Assembly (NCBI GenBank): GCA_946497265.1
Contig: CAMMKL010000046.1
Span: 1 to 11,177 of the forward strand
Source: an uncultured Clostridia bacterium
GTDB taxonomy: Bacteria; Bacillota; Clostridia; Oscillospirales; Acutalibacteraceae
Direction of reading: 5' to 3'
Length of the DNA stretch: 11,177 nt
The notes below the pieces were generated by a model that made no database searches, was not told where the DNA came from, and was given only the letters and a program-made list of their open reading frames with translations. Of the stretch, positions 1-5,993 are shown in pieces; positions within the stretch are counted from its first letter, which is position 1; the number at the start of each line of letters is the position of its first letter. The translations under genes and the position numbers were made by a program.

Positions 1-47
1 ATTTGTGCCTGCATTGTTTTATTAAGTTCAGACCATTCCTTATTCAT
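1..47 (-). CDS. 5' end of an unidentified gene (first 15 codons)
   Basis: Only the N-terminus is inside the window, reading MNKEWSELNKTMQAQ and running off the left edge. The start is supported by a ribosome binding site, GAGGG at 56-60 on the minus strand, 8 nt before the ATG at 45-47, and by an extended -10 promoter further upstream. The peptide faintly recalls the N-terminus of small DinB-like clostridial proteins (sometimes labelled phage head-tail adaptor), but 15 residues are too few to assign a family, and that resemblance is from memory. It is divergent from the metal-related unit that starts at about 302. Confidence 0.6.
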   Translation of the reverse strand, partial: MNKEWSELNKTMQAQ

Positions 48-92
48 ATTCAATTCCCTCTCAAATTCAAATTTGCCGGTTTATATCTTTAT

Positions 93-121
93 ATTATAGC
101 ACCCTTATAGAGATTTTTCTA
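93..121 (-). promoter_or_regulatory. Promoter of the gene starting at 47 (minus strand)
   Basis: Read on the minus strand, TAGAAA (116-121) and TATAAT (93-98) are separated by 17 nt. The -10 is preceded by TGC, giving an extended -10 (TGnTATAAT). The predicted transcript start is near 86, leaving a leader of about 40 nt before the ATG at 47. Confidence 0.6.
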
Positions 122-266
122 TTACTTACCATTAATTTTTGAAAAAGCCTGTATTTGCAAGGATTTTCACAGTTCAAGACTTTTCGATAGCAAATACTAA
201 TCAAATATTATTTTTTATCATAACATAAATCGGATGCTTCTATCAAGTAGAGATCTTTCTATCGTA
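122..266. other. AT-rich divergent intergenic region, no gene seen
   Basis: Between the two divergent promoters the DNA is strongly AT-rich with frequent stops in all frames. I see no RNA gene or long repeat, only a short repeated TTCTATC (about 238-244 and 257-263). Confidence 0.5.
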
Positions 267-295
267 TTGACAAAAATAAAAAACAGTGGTACGAT
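267..295 (+). promoter_or_regulatory. Promoter of the HMA/DUF6110 metal unit
   Basis: TTGACA (267-272), a 17-nt spacer and TACGAT (290-295) make a near-consensus housekeeping promoter. The predicted start of transcription is near 302, so the mRNA would carry an unusually long leader of about 157 nt before the ATG at 459. Confidence 0.7.
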
Positions 296-300
296 TTCTT

Positions 301-320
301 TGGTTAGCAATATCTAACCA
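301..320. promoter_or_regulatory. Inverted-repeat operator TGGTTAG-N6-CTAACCA
   Basis: A perfect 7-bp inverted repeat, TGGTTAG (301-307) and CTAACCA (314-320), with a 6-nt centre, sits on the predicted transcription start just downstream of the -10 at 290-295. That is a good position for a repressor. The half-sites GGTTAG/CTAACC equal those of the DtxR/IdeR consensus, but that consensus has a 1-nt centre, so the protein that binds here is uncertain. Control by a metal-sensing repressor is inference from the gene downstream. Confidence 0.5.
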
Positions 321-458
321 TAAACGGAGGTATGGTCAGCCGTGCGCACGCTTCCGCCGCATCCTTCGTTTCGGAATTAAAAATAGCCTAGAAAAAGGAT
401 ACGAATCCCTGCCTAAAGTTAGAGCGGCGGGCTAGGTTTGATAGGAGGAGGTTTCAGT

Positions 459-848
459 ATGGACGGTGCCTGGTCAACAGTTATTATTTGCATTGTGTTG
501 GCGTTATTCTGTGTTTTTGCGGTGAGAAGTTACATAAAAAAATTAAAACACGGTTGCTGTGGAGCAGGAAGTGACGAGGTGAAGCGGGTACGCCCACCTG
601 ATAAAGATAGATCCCATTACCCTTATGTATGCCGGATTGGGATTGATGGCATGAGCTGTAAAAATTGCGCCATGCGGATTGAAAATACCTTTCATGAGCG
701 GGAGGGATATTACGCGAAGGTCGATCTGAAGAAGCAGTCTGCAATCGTTTGGATGAAGCGGCCTGTGCCGGAAAATGAGCTCAAAGAGCTGGTACGGCAG
801 GCTGGGTATCGCGCGGTGAGCTTGGAAACGATGGATGTGCAAGTGTGA
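459..848 (+). CDS. Membrane-anchored heavy-metal-associated (HMA) domain protein, FeoB-associated-like N-terminus
   Basis: A 129-residue protein with two parts. Residues about 5-23 form one hydrophobic membrane segment followed by a basic stretch (RSYIKKLK) and a Cys pair at 33-34, the layout of FeoB-associated Cys-rich membrane proteins. Residues about 56-125 form an HMA fold with the metal-binding loop GMSCKNC (Cys67, Cys70), as in CopZ-like chaperones and P1B-ATPase N-termini. It probably binds a soft or transition metal ion at the membrane and hands it to, or senses it for, a transporter; the metal cannot be read from the sequence. ATG459 is chosen because AGGAGGAGG (443-451) lies 7 nt upstream; an in-frame TTG at 438 lies before that site. 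A broken DUF6110-like gene follows 76 nt later and no transporter gene is adjacent. The family call is good; the function is inferred. Confidence 0.85.
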   Translation: MDGAWSTVIICIVLALFCVFAVRSYIKKLKHGCCGAGSDEVKRVRPPDKDRSHYPYVCRIGIDGMSCKNCAMRIENTFHEREGYYAKVDLKKQSAIVWMKRPVPENELKELVRQAGYRAVSLETMDVQV

Positions 849-924
849 TGCAGTTGGTCGGCAATCGCCTGTTTTGTAATGCGATTCTATACTGGTTACA
901 AACATAAATAAAGGAGGAAGCGTT

Positions 925-1195
925 ATTAAAAATGTCTTATACAAAAAACTGGGATTGTTTTAGGGAGGAGTCCTGTTTGGTACGGCAGGGATAAAAATCC
1001 TTTCCAGTGAAGATGCCCAAAAACTCACGTCCATTGTACCGCGGCGGCGCTTCGGGCAAAAGAATTGTAATGAAGACTGCAACCACTGTGCAGAAAAACG
1101 CCGAAGACATTTTGGCAGAAGCCAATCAGATCAACGAAAAAGGGGCTGCCGAAGAATCCGCAGCTCAAATGAAATATGAGGGGAAAGTGGAATAA
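925..1195 (+). pseudogene. Decayed DUF6110-like small protein gene, split over three reading frames
   Basis: Fragments of one small protein appear in order in three frames. From 925: IKNVLYKKLGLF, then an in-frame TAG at 961-963, then GGVLFGTAGIKILSSEDAQK (964-1023). At 1032-1067 a second frame gives HCTAAALRAKEL. From 1070 a third frame gives MKTATTVQKNAEDILAEA and continues to the TAA at 1193-1195. Joined, they match my memory of the roughly 85-residue DUF6110 family: a short hydrophobic glycine-rich N-terminus, then HCTAAVLRAKDCVMKTATT and an acidic tail. AGGAGG (912-917) is 7 nt before an ATT at 925, where an ATG would be expected. So the gene has probably lost its start codon, gained a stop and suffered two frameshifts. 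The ATG-initiated stretch 1070-1195 could still make a 41-residue peptide, but it has no good binding site. The family name is from memory. Confidence 0.8.
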
Positions 1196-1281
1196 ACCAT
1201 GGATGCTACAGAACTGCTGCATTTGACACTCCATTTTCCTCTTGCAACTATGTAATTATAATAATTGGGAAAGAATATTAG
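1196..1281 (+). other. Spacer after the decayed gene, no gene recognised
   Basis: A short open stretch from ATG1199 (18 codons, MDATELLHLTLHFPLATM) has no ribosome binding site and is not recognised. The heavy-metal P-type ATPase I would expect near HMA and DUF6110-type genes leaves no visible trace here. Confidence 0.4.
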
Positions 1282-1320
1282 ACGGCGGACCAGCCTTGGA
1301 TCTGGTCCGCCGTTCTGTAA
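1282..1320 (+). terminator. Intrinsic terminator of the HMA/DUF6110 unit
   Basis: A perfect 12-bp stem, ACGGCGGACCAG (1282-1293) with CTGGTCCGCCGT (1302-1313), and an 8-nt loop. The run that follows (TCTGTAATTTC) is only moderately T-rich, so termination may be partial. It separates the metal unit from the MarR-MATE operon. Confidence 0.7.
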
Positions 1321-1403
1321 TTTCATTACAATTTATTTAAGTTAACCCCGATCTATGAGATAAATGCGACTAAATAGTTATGATGACAAATGCCGAACAC
1401 CTA

Positions 1404-1432
1404 TTGACAAAAATACGGATTCGTACTATATT
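1404..1432 (+). promoter_or_regulatory. Promoter of the MarR-MATE operon
   Basis: TTGACA (1404-1409), 17 nt, TATATT (1427-1432). Transcription should start near 1439, inside the right arm of the operator, giving a leader of about 32 nt. The binding site AGGGAGG (1458-1464) is 6 nt before ATG1471. Confidence 0.85.
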
Positions 1433-1455
1433 ATGAAAGTACGAATCCGTATTTT
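1410..1455. promoter_or_regulatory. Double operator: 17-bp perfect inverted repeat around the -10 box
   Basis: AAAATACGGATTCGTAC (1410-1426) and its exact reverse complement (1439-1455) flank a 12-nt centre containing the -10 box. Each arm also contains its own 12-bp palindrome, TACG-N4-CGTA (1414-1425 and 1440-1451), centred 26 bp apart. This fits two dimers of the adjacent MarR-type repressor, one over the -35/-10 spacer and one over the transcription start. Binding is inferred from position and symmetry. Confidence 0.75.
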
Positions 1456-1470
1456 GTAGGGAGGCTGTTT

Positions 1471-1923
1471 ATGCAAGATTGTGTGAAAGCAATGCGCCGT
1501 CTGGCCATTTCTATGAATAAGGTGAATGGGGCTTATTATTACTGTGCGCGCAAACTAGGGGTAAAAGAAAACACGCTGGCCTTGCTGTATGCGTTGGACG
1601 ATGGGGAGCCACACACTCAGAAACAGATCAACGAGGATTGGCTGATCCCCAAAACCACGATCAATACCATTGTTAAAGAGCTGATGGCGGCAGGGTATAT
1701 TACTCTTCTACATGAGAGGCAAACCAGAGAAAAAACCATCCTTCTTACGGATGAGGGCAAAGCCTATACACGCGGCTTGTTGAAAACGATTTATACAGCC
1801 GAACAGATCGCCCTAAAAAAGACACTTCAGGAATTTACTCCCGAATTTATTGATGCTTTTGATTGTTTTGCAACCCATTTGTGTTCGGAATTTCATAAAC
1901 AGATACTTGATCTAAAAAAATGA
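1471..1923 (+). CDS. MarR-family transcriptional regulator
   Basis: A 150-residue winged helix-turn-helix protein of typical MarR length. The DNA-binding core is about residues 33-95: a helix-turn-helix over about 46-77, with recognition helix PKTTINTIVKELMAAGYI, and the wing HERQTREKTILLTDEGKAY (81-99) with the charged RxxRExxxxLTxxG pattern of the family. Flanking helices at both ends would form the dimer interface. The start is firm, with AGGGAGG 6 nt upstream. The gene lies 15 nt before the MATE transporter and directly behind a symmetric operator, so it most likely represses its own operon and is released by a compound that the pump exports. The inducing ligand cannot be read from the sequence. 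Confidence 0.92.
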   Translation: MQDCVKAMRRLAISMNKVNGAYYYCARKLGVKENTLALLYALDDGEPHTQKQINEDWLIPKTTINTIVKELMAAGYITLLHERQTREKTILLTDEGKAYTRGLLKTIYTAEQIALKKTLQEFTPEFIDAFDCFATHLCSEFHKQILDLKK

Positions 1924-1938
1924 GAGGAATTATTGTAT

Positions 1939-3294
1939 ATGCACTCCCAGAATCTATTCTTAAAAACCCCGCCGTTAAAGCTGTTTTTCCTTGCTTCCAT
2001 TCCCGGAGCGATCAGTATGCTGGCATCGGCTTTATACCAAACGATTGACGGCGTTTTTGTAGGCCGTTTTCTGGGTGGTACAGCTTTTGCGGCGTTAAAT
2101 CTAGCCATGCCGTTTGTTATCATCAATTTTGCGCTTGCGGATCTTATCGGTGTAGGGTCGGCAGTCCCAATTTCTATCTGCTTGGGAAGGAAACAAGATA
2201 CAGAAGCAAACAATATTTTTACCTGTGCTTGTCTGATGATCGTTGGTGCGGGGGTGCTGGTAGGCGGGATTCTTTATGTGGCGGCGCCGGTGTTGATCCG
2301 ACTGATGGGAGCAGAAGGGGAATTTGCCGAGTTAGCGGTACAGTATCTGAGGGTTTACGCGATTTGTTCCCCTGTTACGACCATTGTGTTTGCTATGGAC
2401 AATTTCCTGCGTATTTGCGGGATGATACGCGGCAGCATGTTTTTGAATATTTTGATGTCGGTTCTGAGCGCTGTACTGGAATTCCTATTCCTGGTTATTT
2501 TCCGGTGGGGCATCTGGGCCGCAGCTCTTGCAACCTGTTCGGGCATGTTTATTTGTGCATTTTTAGCCTTGATCCCCTTTTTTAGGGGCAATACACAACT
2601 GCATTTTTGCAAGCCGCGCTTTCACTGCCGTATGGTTAGACAGATTGTTGCCTGCGGAAGCCCAAACTTCCTAAATAATATCGCAGGGCGGATTACCTCA
2701 ATCCTGATGAATGTCATTTTGGTGCGCTTAGGCGGCGAAATGGCCGTATCCGTTTATGGCATCCTGATGTACGCGGATGGATTTATCCAGCCTTTGCTGT
2801 ACGGGATGTGCGACTCCCTCCAGCCGGCAGTCGGATATAATTGGGGCGCCGGAAAAATTTCCAGAGTCCGGGCAATCGAAAAATGCTGTTTTACAGCAAG
2901 CGGTATCGTATCGATTTTAGCTGTTTTTGTAATTCTTTTGTTCCCGGCGGAAATTACAAACCTGTTTATGGCGAATACAAGTGAAGAATTTATGAATATA
3001 GCCGTGGGGGCGTTACGCTTGTTTGGACTCACGTATGTAACTAGATGGTTTTCATTTGCAACGCAAAGCTACATGCTCGCGATTGAAAAACCGCTTCCGG
3101 CTTCGATTATTTCGGTTTCCACCGCATTGCTTTTACCCGTGCTGTTGATTGCTTTGCTTTGGCCGTTGGGGCTGACGGGAATATGGTTAAACTTTGCAGG
3201 AACCGCCTTCCTTGCTGCAATTTTATCCATTATGATTTTGTTCAAATGCCGTAATGAGCTATTACGGCCGGATACTTATCGTGACGATATGTGA
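1939..3294 (+). CDS. MATE-family multidrug efflux transporter
   Basis: About 451 residues with roughly 12 hydrophobic segments, typical of MATE antiporters, which export cationic drugs and toxic compounds in exchange for Na+ or H+. It starts with a short cytoplasmic stretch before SIPGAISMLASALYQTIDGVFVG, the first-helix pattern of the MepA/VmrA-like branch. The second half repeats the fold, with QPAVGYNWGAG (about residues 294-304) as a family signature. ATG1939 is preferred: a GAGG (1924-1927) lies 11 nt upstream, and MHSQNLFLKTPPLKLFF is a normal MATE start. An in-frame TTG at 1933 is 5 nt from the same site and would add two residues. It is co-transcribed with the MarR gene and ends before a long hairpin. 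The substrate is not predictable. Confidence 0.93.
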   Translation: MHSQNLFLKTPPLKLFFLASIPGAISMLASALYQTIDGVFVGRFLGGTAFAALNLAMPFVIINFALADLIGVGSAVPISICLGRKQDTEANNIFTCACLMIVGAGVLVGGILYVAAPVLIRLMGAEGEFAELAVQYLRVYAICSPVTTIVFAMDNFLRICGMIRGSMFLNILMSVLSAVLEFLFLVIFRWGIWAAALATCSGMFICAFLALIPFFRGNTQLHFCKPRFHCRMVRQIVACGSPNFLNNIAGRITSILMNVILVRLGGEMAVSVYGILMYADGFIQPLLYGMCDSLQPAVGYNWGAGKISRVRAIEKCCFTASGIVSILAVFVILLFPAEITNLFMANTSEEFMNIAVGALRLFGLTYVTRWFSFATQSYMLAIEKPLPASIISVSTALLLPVLLIALLWPLGLTGIWLNFAGTAFLAAILSIMILFKCRNELLRPDTYRDDM

Positions 3295-3312
3295 ATGTGT
3301 ACTAGATAGTAA

Positions 3313-3372
3313 AGCAAAAAGCCATTCTCTTCTTGTGGTGGGGCAACTTTAAGAAGAGGATGGCTTTTTGCT
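3313..3372. terminator. Long hairpin terminator after the MATE gene, probably bidirectional
   Basis: A 22-bp stem with one T:G wobble pairs 3313-3334 with 3351-3372 around a 16-nt loop. Both strands have a run of five T's inside the distal arm (3365-3369 on plus; complement of 3316-3320 on minus). It lies between the convergent MATE and nucleotidase genes. With the T-run as tail the working stem is about 14-16 bp. Confidence 0.75.
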
Positions 3373-3557
3373 GCCGGGATAATAGGGCTCTTTGTATTCC
3401 AGTTAACTGTTCGCATCTCAAAAGCCGTCAATCGGCTAAATTGGAAATTCATTCAGATTGTACGGCCGATCAACCGCAAAAGAATATCGTTTTGCCGGAG
3501 GGTCACGCCGTGCGCTTGTGTATTTAAATGGGGCAGAAAGGATACGACGGAACACCC
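3373..3557 (+). other. Intergenic stretch with long open plus-strand frames, no gene assigned
   Basis: No ribosome binding site or start supports a gene, but all three plus-strand frames stay open for much of the stretch. One frame reads into the hairpin and runs to TAA 3557-3559; another reads AGGSRRALVYLNGAERIRRN near 3495-3555. Open frames in several registers are typical of an interspersed repeat or gene relic. A small hairpin, AGCCG-TCAAT-CGGCT, lies at 3423-3437. I do not assign a function. Confidence 0.3.
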
Positions 3558-4274
3558 TTAAATAGCGGAATCGCCTTTAGGCAAAAGATTGGAATGCCCC
3601 TGTAAAAGCATGAAAAGCTCATGAAAGTTTGAAACCCGATAGGTAGCCGGGCTGGACTGACGGCTTATTGGAGAGTACCAGCAAGTATCAACGCCTGCAT
3701 TTATACCGCCTTGAATATCGGATGTCAGCGAATCCCCAATTAACAGCACCTTGGATCGGTTCGATATTCCCATATCGGAGAATACATATTCGAAAAACCG
3801 CTTGTCCGGCTTTTGCCAGCCAATTTCTTCAGAAATATAGACTTTTTTGAATAGTTTTCCTAGGCCGCTGTGGATGAGCCTGCTGCGTTGCACTTGGGCG
3901 ATTCCATTGGTTACGATCGCCATAGTATAACACGAATAAAGCGTTTCGCAAAGAGAGATGGCTCCTGGAATCAAATGGGCGCTTTCGCTCAGGAATTGGC
4001 GATAGCAGAGGTTAAACGCGATGGGAGACTCTCCACTGTCAAGCTCCTGTAAGAGGGTGGCGAAGCGGGTAGCCTGAAGTTGTTCCCGTGTGATTTGGCC
4101 CAGCTCGAACTGCTTCCAAAGGGAATCGTTGATCTCATGATACCGTCTGCTGATGGAAGGGGTATAAACAAGCCCAAACTGCTGAAGGGAGCGTTTCAAC
4201 GCTTCATCTTCCGAACGGTCAAAATCCAATAAGGTGCCGTCCGCATCGAACAGCAATGTATCATATGTTTTCAT
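3558..4274 (-). CDS. yjjG: YjjG-family HAD phosphatase (non-canonical pyrimidine nucleotidase)
   Basis: A 238-residue HAD-superfamily hydrolase with all four motifs: FDADGTL with nucleophile Asp10 and acid Asp12, VTNG with Thr122, Lys155 in GWQKPDKRFF, and GDSLTSD (180-186) with the Mg2+-binding acids. Residues 50-70 (NDSLWKQFELGQITREQLQA) and 190-225 (GINAGVDTCWY to FHELFMLL) align by eye with E. coli YjjG, not just with HAD proteins in general. YjjG enzymes dephosphorylate nucleoside monophosphates, including faulty pyrimidine nucleotides, in the cytoplasm as a house-cleaning step. The ATG is only 6 nt after the stop of the corrinoid gene and lacks a good binding site of its own, so translation is probably coupled. 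The functional link to the corrinoid protein is unclear. Confidence 0.85.
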   Translation of the reverse strand: MKTYDTLLFDADGTLLDFDRSEDEALKRSLQQFGLVYTPSISRRYHEINDSLWKQFELGQITREQLQATRFATLLQELDSGESPIAFNLCYRQFLSESAHLIPGAISLCETLYSCYTMAIVTNGIAQVQRSRLIHSGLGKLFKKVYISEEIGWQKPDKRFFEYVFSDMGISNRSKVLLIGDSLTSDIQGGINAGVDTCWYSPISRQSSPATYRVSNFHELFMLLQGHSNLLPKGDSAI

Positions 4275-4280
4275 TCTGCA

Positions 4281-4922
4281 TCAAGAAGCCGACGTACAGA
4301 AGCTGAGCGCGGCATCCGCGGCGGAGGCGGCATCCGGCGTATAGCAATCGGCGCCGATTGAATCACAAAAGCTTTGTGTCACAGGCGCGCCGCCCACCAT
4401 GATTTTGACTTTTTCGCGGGCATAGTTTACTGAAAAAAGATCTACGACACGCTTCATTTCCAGCATGGTGGTGGTCAGAAGGGCGGAACAACAGACAAGC
4501 TGAGCATGATGTTCCATGGCGGCATTGTAAAATGTTTCGGCAGAAACGTCTACACCGAGATCTATAACCGTAATCCCTTTGCCCTCCAGCATCATTTTAA
4601 CCAGGTTTTTTCCAATATCATGCAGGTCGCCTTTTACTGTGCCGATCACGGCTATGCCTTTAGCCTTGACCCCGTCGGAAACCAGGTGGGGTTTTAGCAA
4701 GGTAATACCGGCATTCATTGCACGGGCTGCAATCAACACCTCAGGGACATACACTTGATTGTTTTTAAATTTTTCCCCGATCACATTCATGCCCGATATC
4801 AATCCGTTTTCTAATATATCCTGAGCGGAGTACCCTTGCTGCAGAGCTGTCTCGACCAGAGCTTTTACTTTAGGGGCACGGCCCTGTTGCAGAAGGGTAC
4901 TGATTTCTTCCAAAATTGACAT
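4281..4922 (-). CDS. Corrinoid (B12-binding) protein of a methyltransferase system
   Basis: A 213-residue protein with the two-part layout of MtaC/MtbC/MtmC-type proteins. Residues about 1-85 are the helical cap domain (SGMNVIGEKFKNNQVYVPEV). Residues about 89-210 are the Rossmann-like B12 domain with GDLHDIGKNLV, where Asp99-x-His101-x-x-Gly104 is the cobalt-ligating motif, followed by SALLTTTM and VGGAPV, which line the nucleotide tail of the cofactor. Such proteins shuttle a methyl group between a substrate-specific methyltransferase and an acceptor methyltransferase (tetrahydrofolate or coenzyme M type). ATG4922 is chosen because GAGGAGG (4929-4935, minus) is 6 nt upstream; the open frame extends to 4955 but past that site. 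No methyltransferase or reductive activase is adjacent; only a YjjG-type phosphatase follows. The substrate is unknown. Confidence 0.9.
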   Translation of the reverse strand: MSILEEISTLLQQGRAPKVKALVETALQQGYSAQDILENGLISGMNVIGEKFKNNQVYVPEVLIAARAMNAGITLLKPHLVSDGVKAKGIAVIGTVKGDLHDIGKNLVKMMLEGKGITVIDLGVDVSAETFYNAAMEHHAQLVCCSALLTTTMLEMKRVVDLFSVNYAREKVKIMVGGAPVTQSFCDSIGADCYTPDAASAADAALSFCTSAS

Positions 4923-4969
4923 GAAATACCTCCTCGCATAAATGATAAAAAACAATGCATTTCCTATTT

Positions 4970-4998
4970 ATTTTACACGATTTCCCAAAGTGATGCAA
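4970..4998 (-). promoter_or_regulatory. Candidate promoter of the corrinoid-yjjG operon
   Basis: On the minus strand TTGCAT (4993-4998) and TAAAAT (4970-4975) are 17 nt apart, four and five matches to the consensus boxes. Transcription would start near 4963, giving a leader of about 40 nt. It is weaker than the divergent promoter at 5048. Confidence 0.4.
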
Positions 4999-5047
4999 GA
5001 TGCAAAGGAAAAACCGAGAGCGATGGAGCCGGTTATGGGAGTTTTCA

Positions 5048-5076
5048 TTGACATTTTTTGCTCTTAAAGATATAAT
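5048..5076 (+). promoter_or_regulatory. Perfect consensus promoter of the HD-domain gene
   Basis: TTGACA (5048-5053), 17 nt, TATAAT (5071-5076): both boxes and the spacing match the housekeeping consensus exactly. Transcription should start near 5083, about 70 nt before the TTG start. Confidence 0.88.
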
Positions 5077-5152
5077 AAGTCTATCTCAAATATAAAACAA
5101 AGGTTGACAATAACCGGATTTGGGAAGAAAAGGATTGATAGGAGGCGATCTT

Positions 5153-5740
5153 TTGGGATACAAAGAAGAATTTGAAGAGATATATTTAGAAAATATCAGC
5201 CGGGCCGGCTCGAAAGAATTATACGATTGGCTCCATACAACGGATTTTTTTACCGCGCCGGCCAGCACCCGATTTCACTGTGCCTGCTTGGGCGGTTTGG
5301 TACAGCATAGCGTAAAAGTATATAGGGTAATGATGGAAAAGCATTTTGACGAAAAAATAGATAACCGGGAAAGCTTTGCTATCTGTGCGCTGCTGCATGA
5401 TCTATGCAAAGCCCAGTTTTATAAAACCTCTATGCGTAACGTAAAAAACGAAGAGACCGGGCAGTGGGAGAAACAGCCGTATTATTCGGTGGAAGATAGT
5501 TTCCCTTATGGGCATGGGGAAAAATCCGTGTTTTTAATCGAACGCTTTATGCGGCTGAAGACCAGCGAAGCGATGGCCATCCGATGGCATATGGGCGGGT
5601 TTGACGATGCCGCCAAGTCGGGCGGCTTTGCCATCAGTTTAGCGTTTGATAAATATCCAATCGCGGTTAAACTTCACTTAGCGGATCTGGAATCTACCTA
5701 TTTACGGGAGAAAGGGACTTCAGAAGCGAATAAGAAGTAA
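5153..5740 (+). CDS. HD-domain phosphohydrolase
   Basis: A 195-residue soluble protein of the HD superfamily of metal-dependent phosphohydrolases. The core is visible as His52 (VQHSV), His82-Asp83 with a nearby Lys86 (LLHDLCK), His121 (YGHGEKS), His146 (IRWHMGG) and Asp178 (HLADLEST), the usual order of metal ligands. Related clostridial proteins act on nucleotides or other phosphate esters, but the substrate is not evident. I place the start at TTG5153 because AGGAGG (5140-5145) lies exactly 7 nt upstream; the frame is open back to 5120, but that would put the binding site inside the gene. It is a single-gene unit under a perfect promoter, divergent from the corrinoid operon. Confidence 0.85.
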   Translation: MGYKEEFEEIYLENISRAGSKELYDWLHTTDFFTAPASTRFHCACLGGLVQHSVKVYRVMMEKHFDEKIDNRESFAICALLHDLCKAQFYKTSMRNVKNEETGQWEKQPYYSVEDSFPYGHGEKSVFLIERFMRLKTSEAMAIRWHMGGFDDAAKSGGFAISLAFDKYPIAVKLHLADLESTYLREKGTSEANKK

Positions 5741-5799
5741 GGGAAAATTCTATTCCATGCAGCATAAAGGGGGAAAATACCAAATTTGAATTTTTAACA

Positions 5800-5868
5800 A
5801 ACGGCCAGAGCCTTTGGGGGTATCTCTAACCTGCGATCCAGTCGGTTGGTTGGGGCGTCCGTTTTTTG
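5800..5868 (+). terminator. Possible terminator after the HD-domain gene
   Basis: AACGG (5800-5804) can pair with CCGTT (5859-5863), followed by six T's (5862-5867). An inner AACC/GGTT pairing (5828-5831, 5844-5847) could add structure. The stem is imperfect and the enclosed loop long, so this is tentative. Confidence 0.35.
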
Positions 5869-5923
5869 CCCGTACCTTTCCGGCGTAACGCAAGATAATG
5901 CATAAAAAAGAGCATTTTGATTA

Positions 5924-5952
5924 TAGACACCGGAAGGCGACCCGTTTATAAT
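5924..5952 (+). promoter_or_regulatory. Promoter of galK
   Basis: TAGACA (5924-5929), 17 nt, TATAAT (5947-5952). Transcription would begin near 5959, which rules out the in-frame ATG at 5955 as the normal start and supports GTG5994. The arms CTTTCCGG (5876-5883) and CCGGAAGG (5930-5937), 8 bp with one wobble, bracket the region upstream of and beside the -35 and could be an operator pair. Confidence 0.75.
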
Positions 5953-5993
5953 GGATGTATATCAATCATAGAAACGATATGGAGGGATATGCC

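Noticed and set aside
332..391. A 19-codon leader peptide before the HMA gene
   Set aside because: GGAGG ends only 1 nt before the ATG, too close for efficient initiation, and the peptide has no run of a regulatory amino acid. Kept only as part of the long-leader finding.
1410..1455. The long inverted repeat as a transcription terminator
   Set aside because: It spans the -35/-10 region, so most of it is not transcribed from this promoter, and its position fits an operator much better.
3333..3527. A 64-codon frame starting in the MATE terminator
   Set aside because: Its start lies inside the terminator hairpin, it has no binding site, and no family is recognised.
5955..5993. ATG5955 as the start of galactokinase
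   Set aside because: It overlaps the -10 box region and precedes the predicted transcription start near 5959; GTG5994 has a well-placed binding site.
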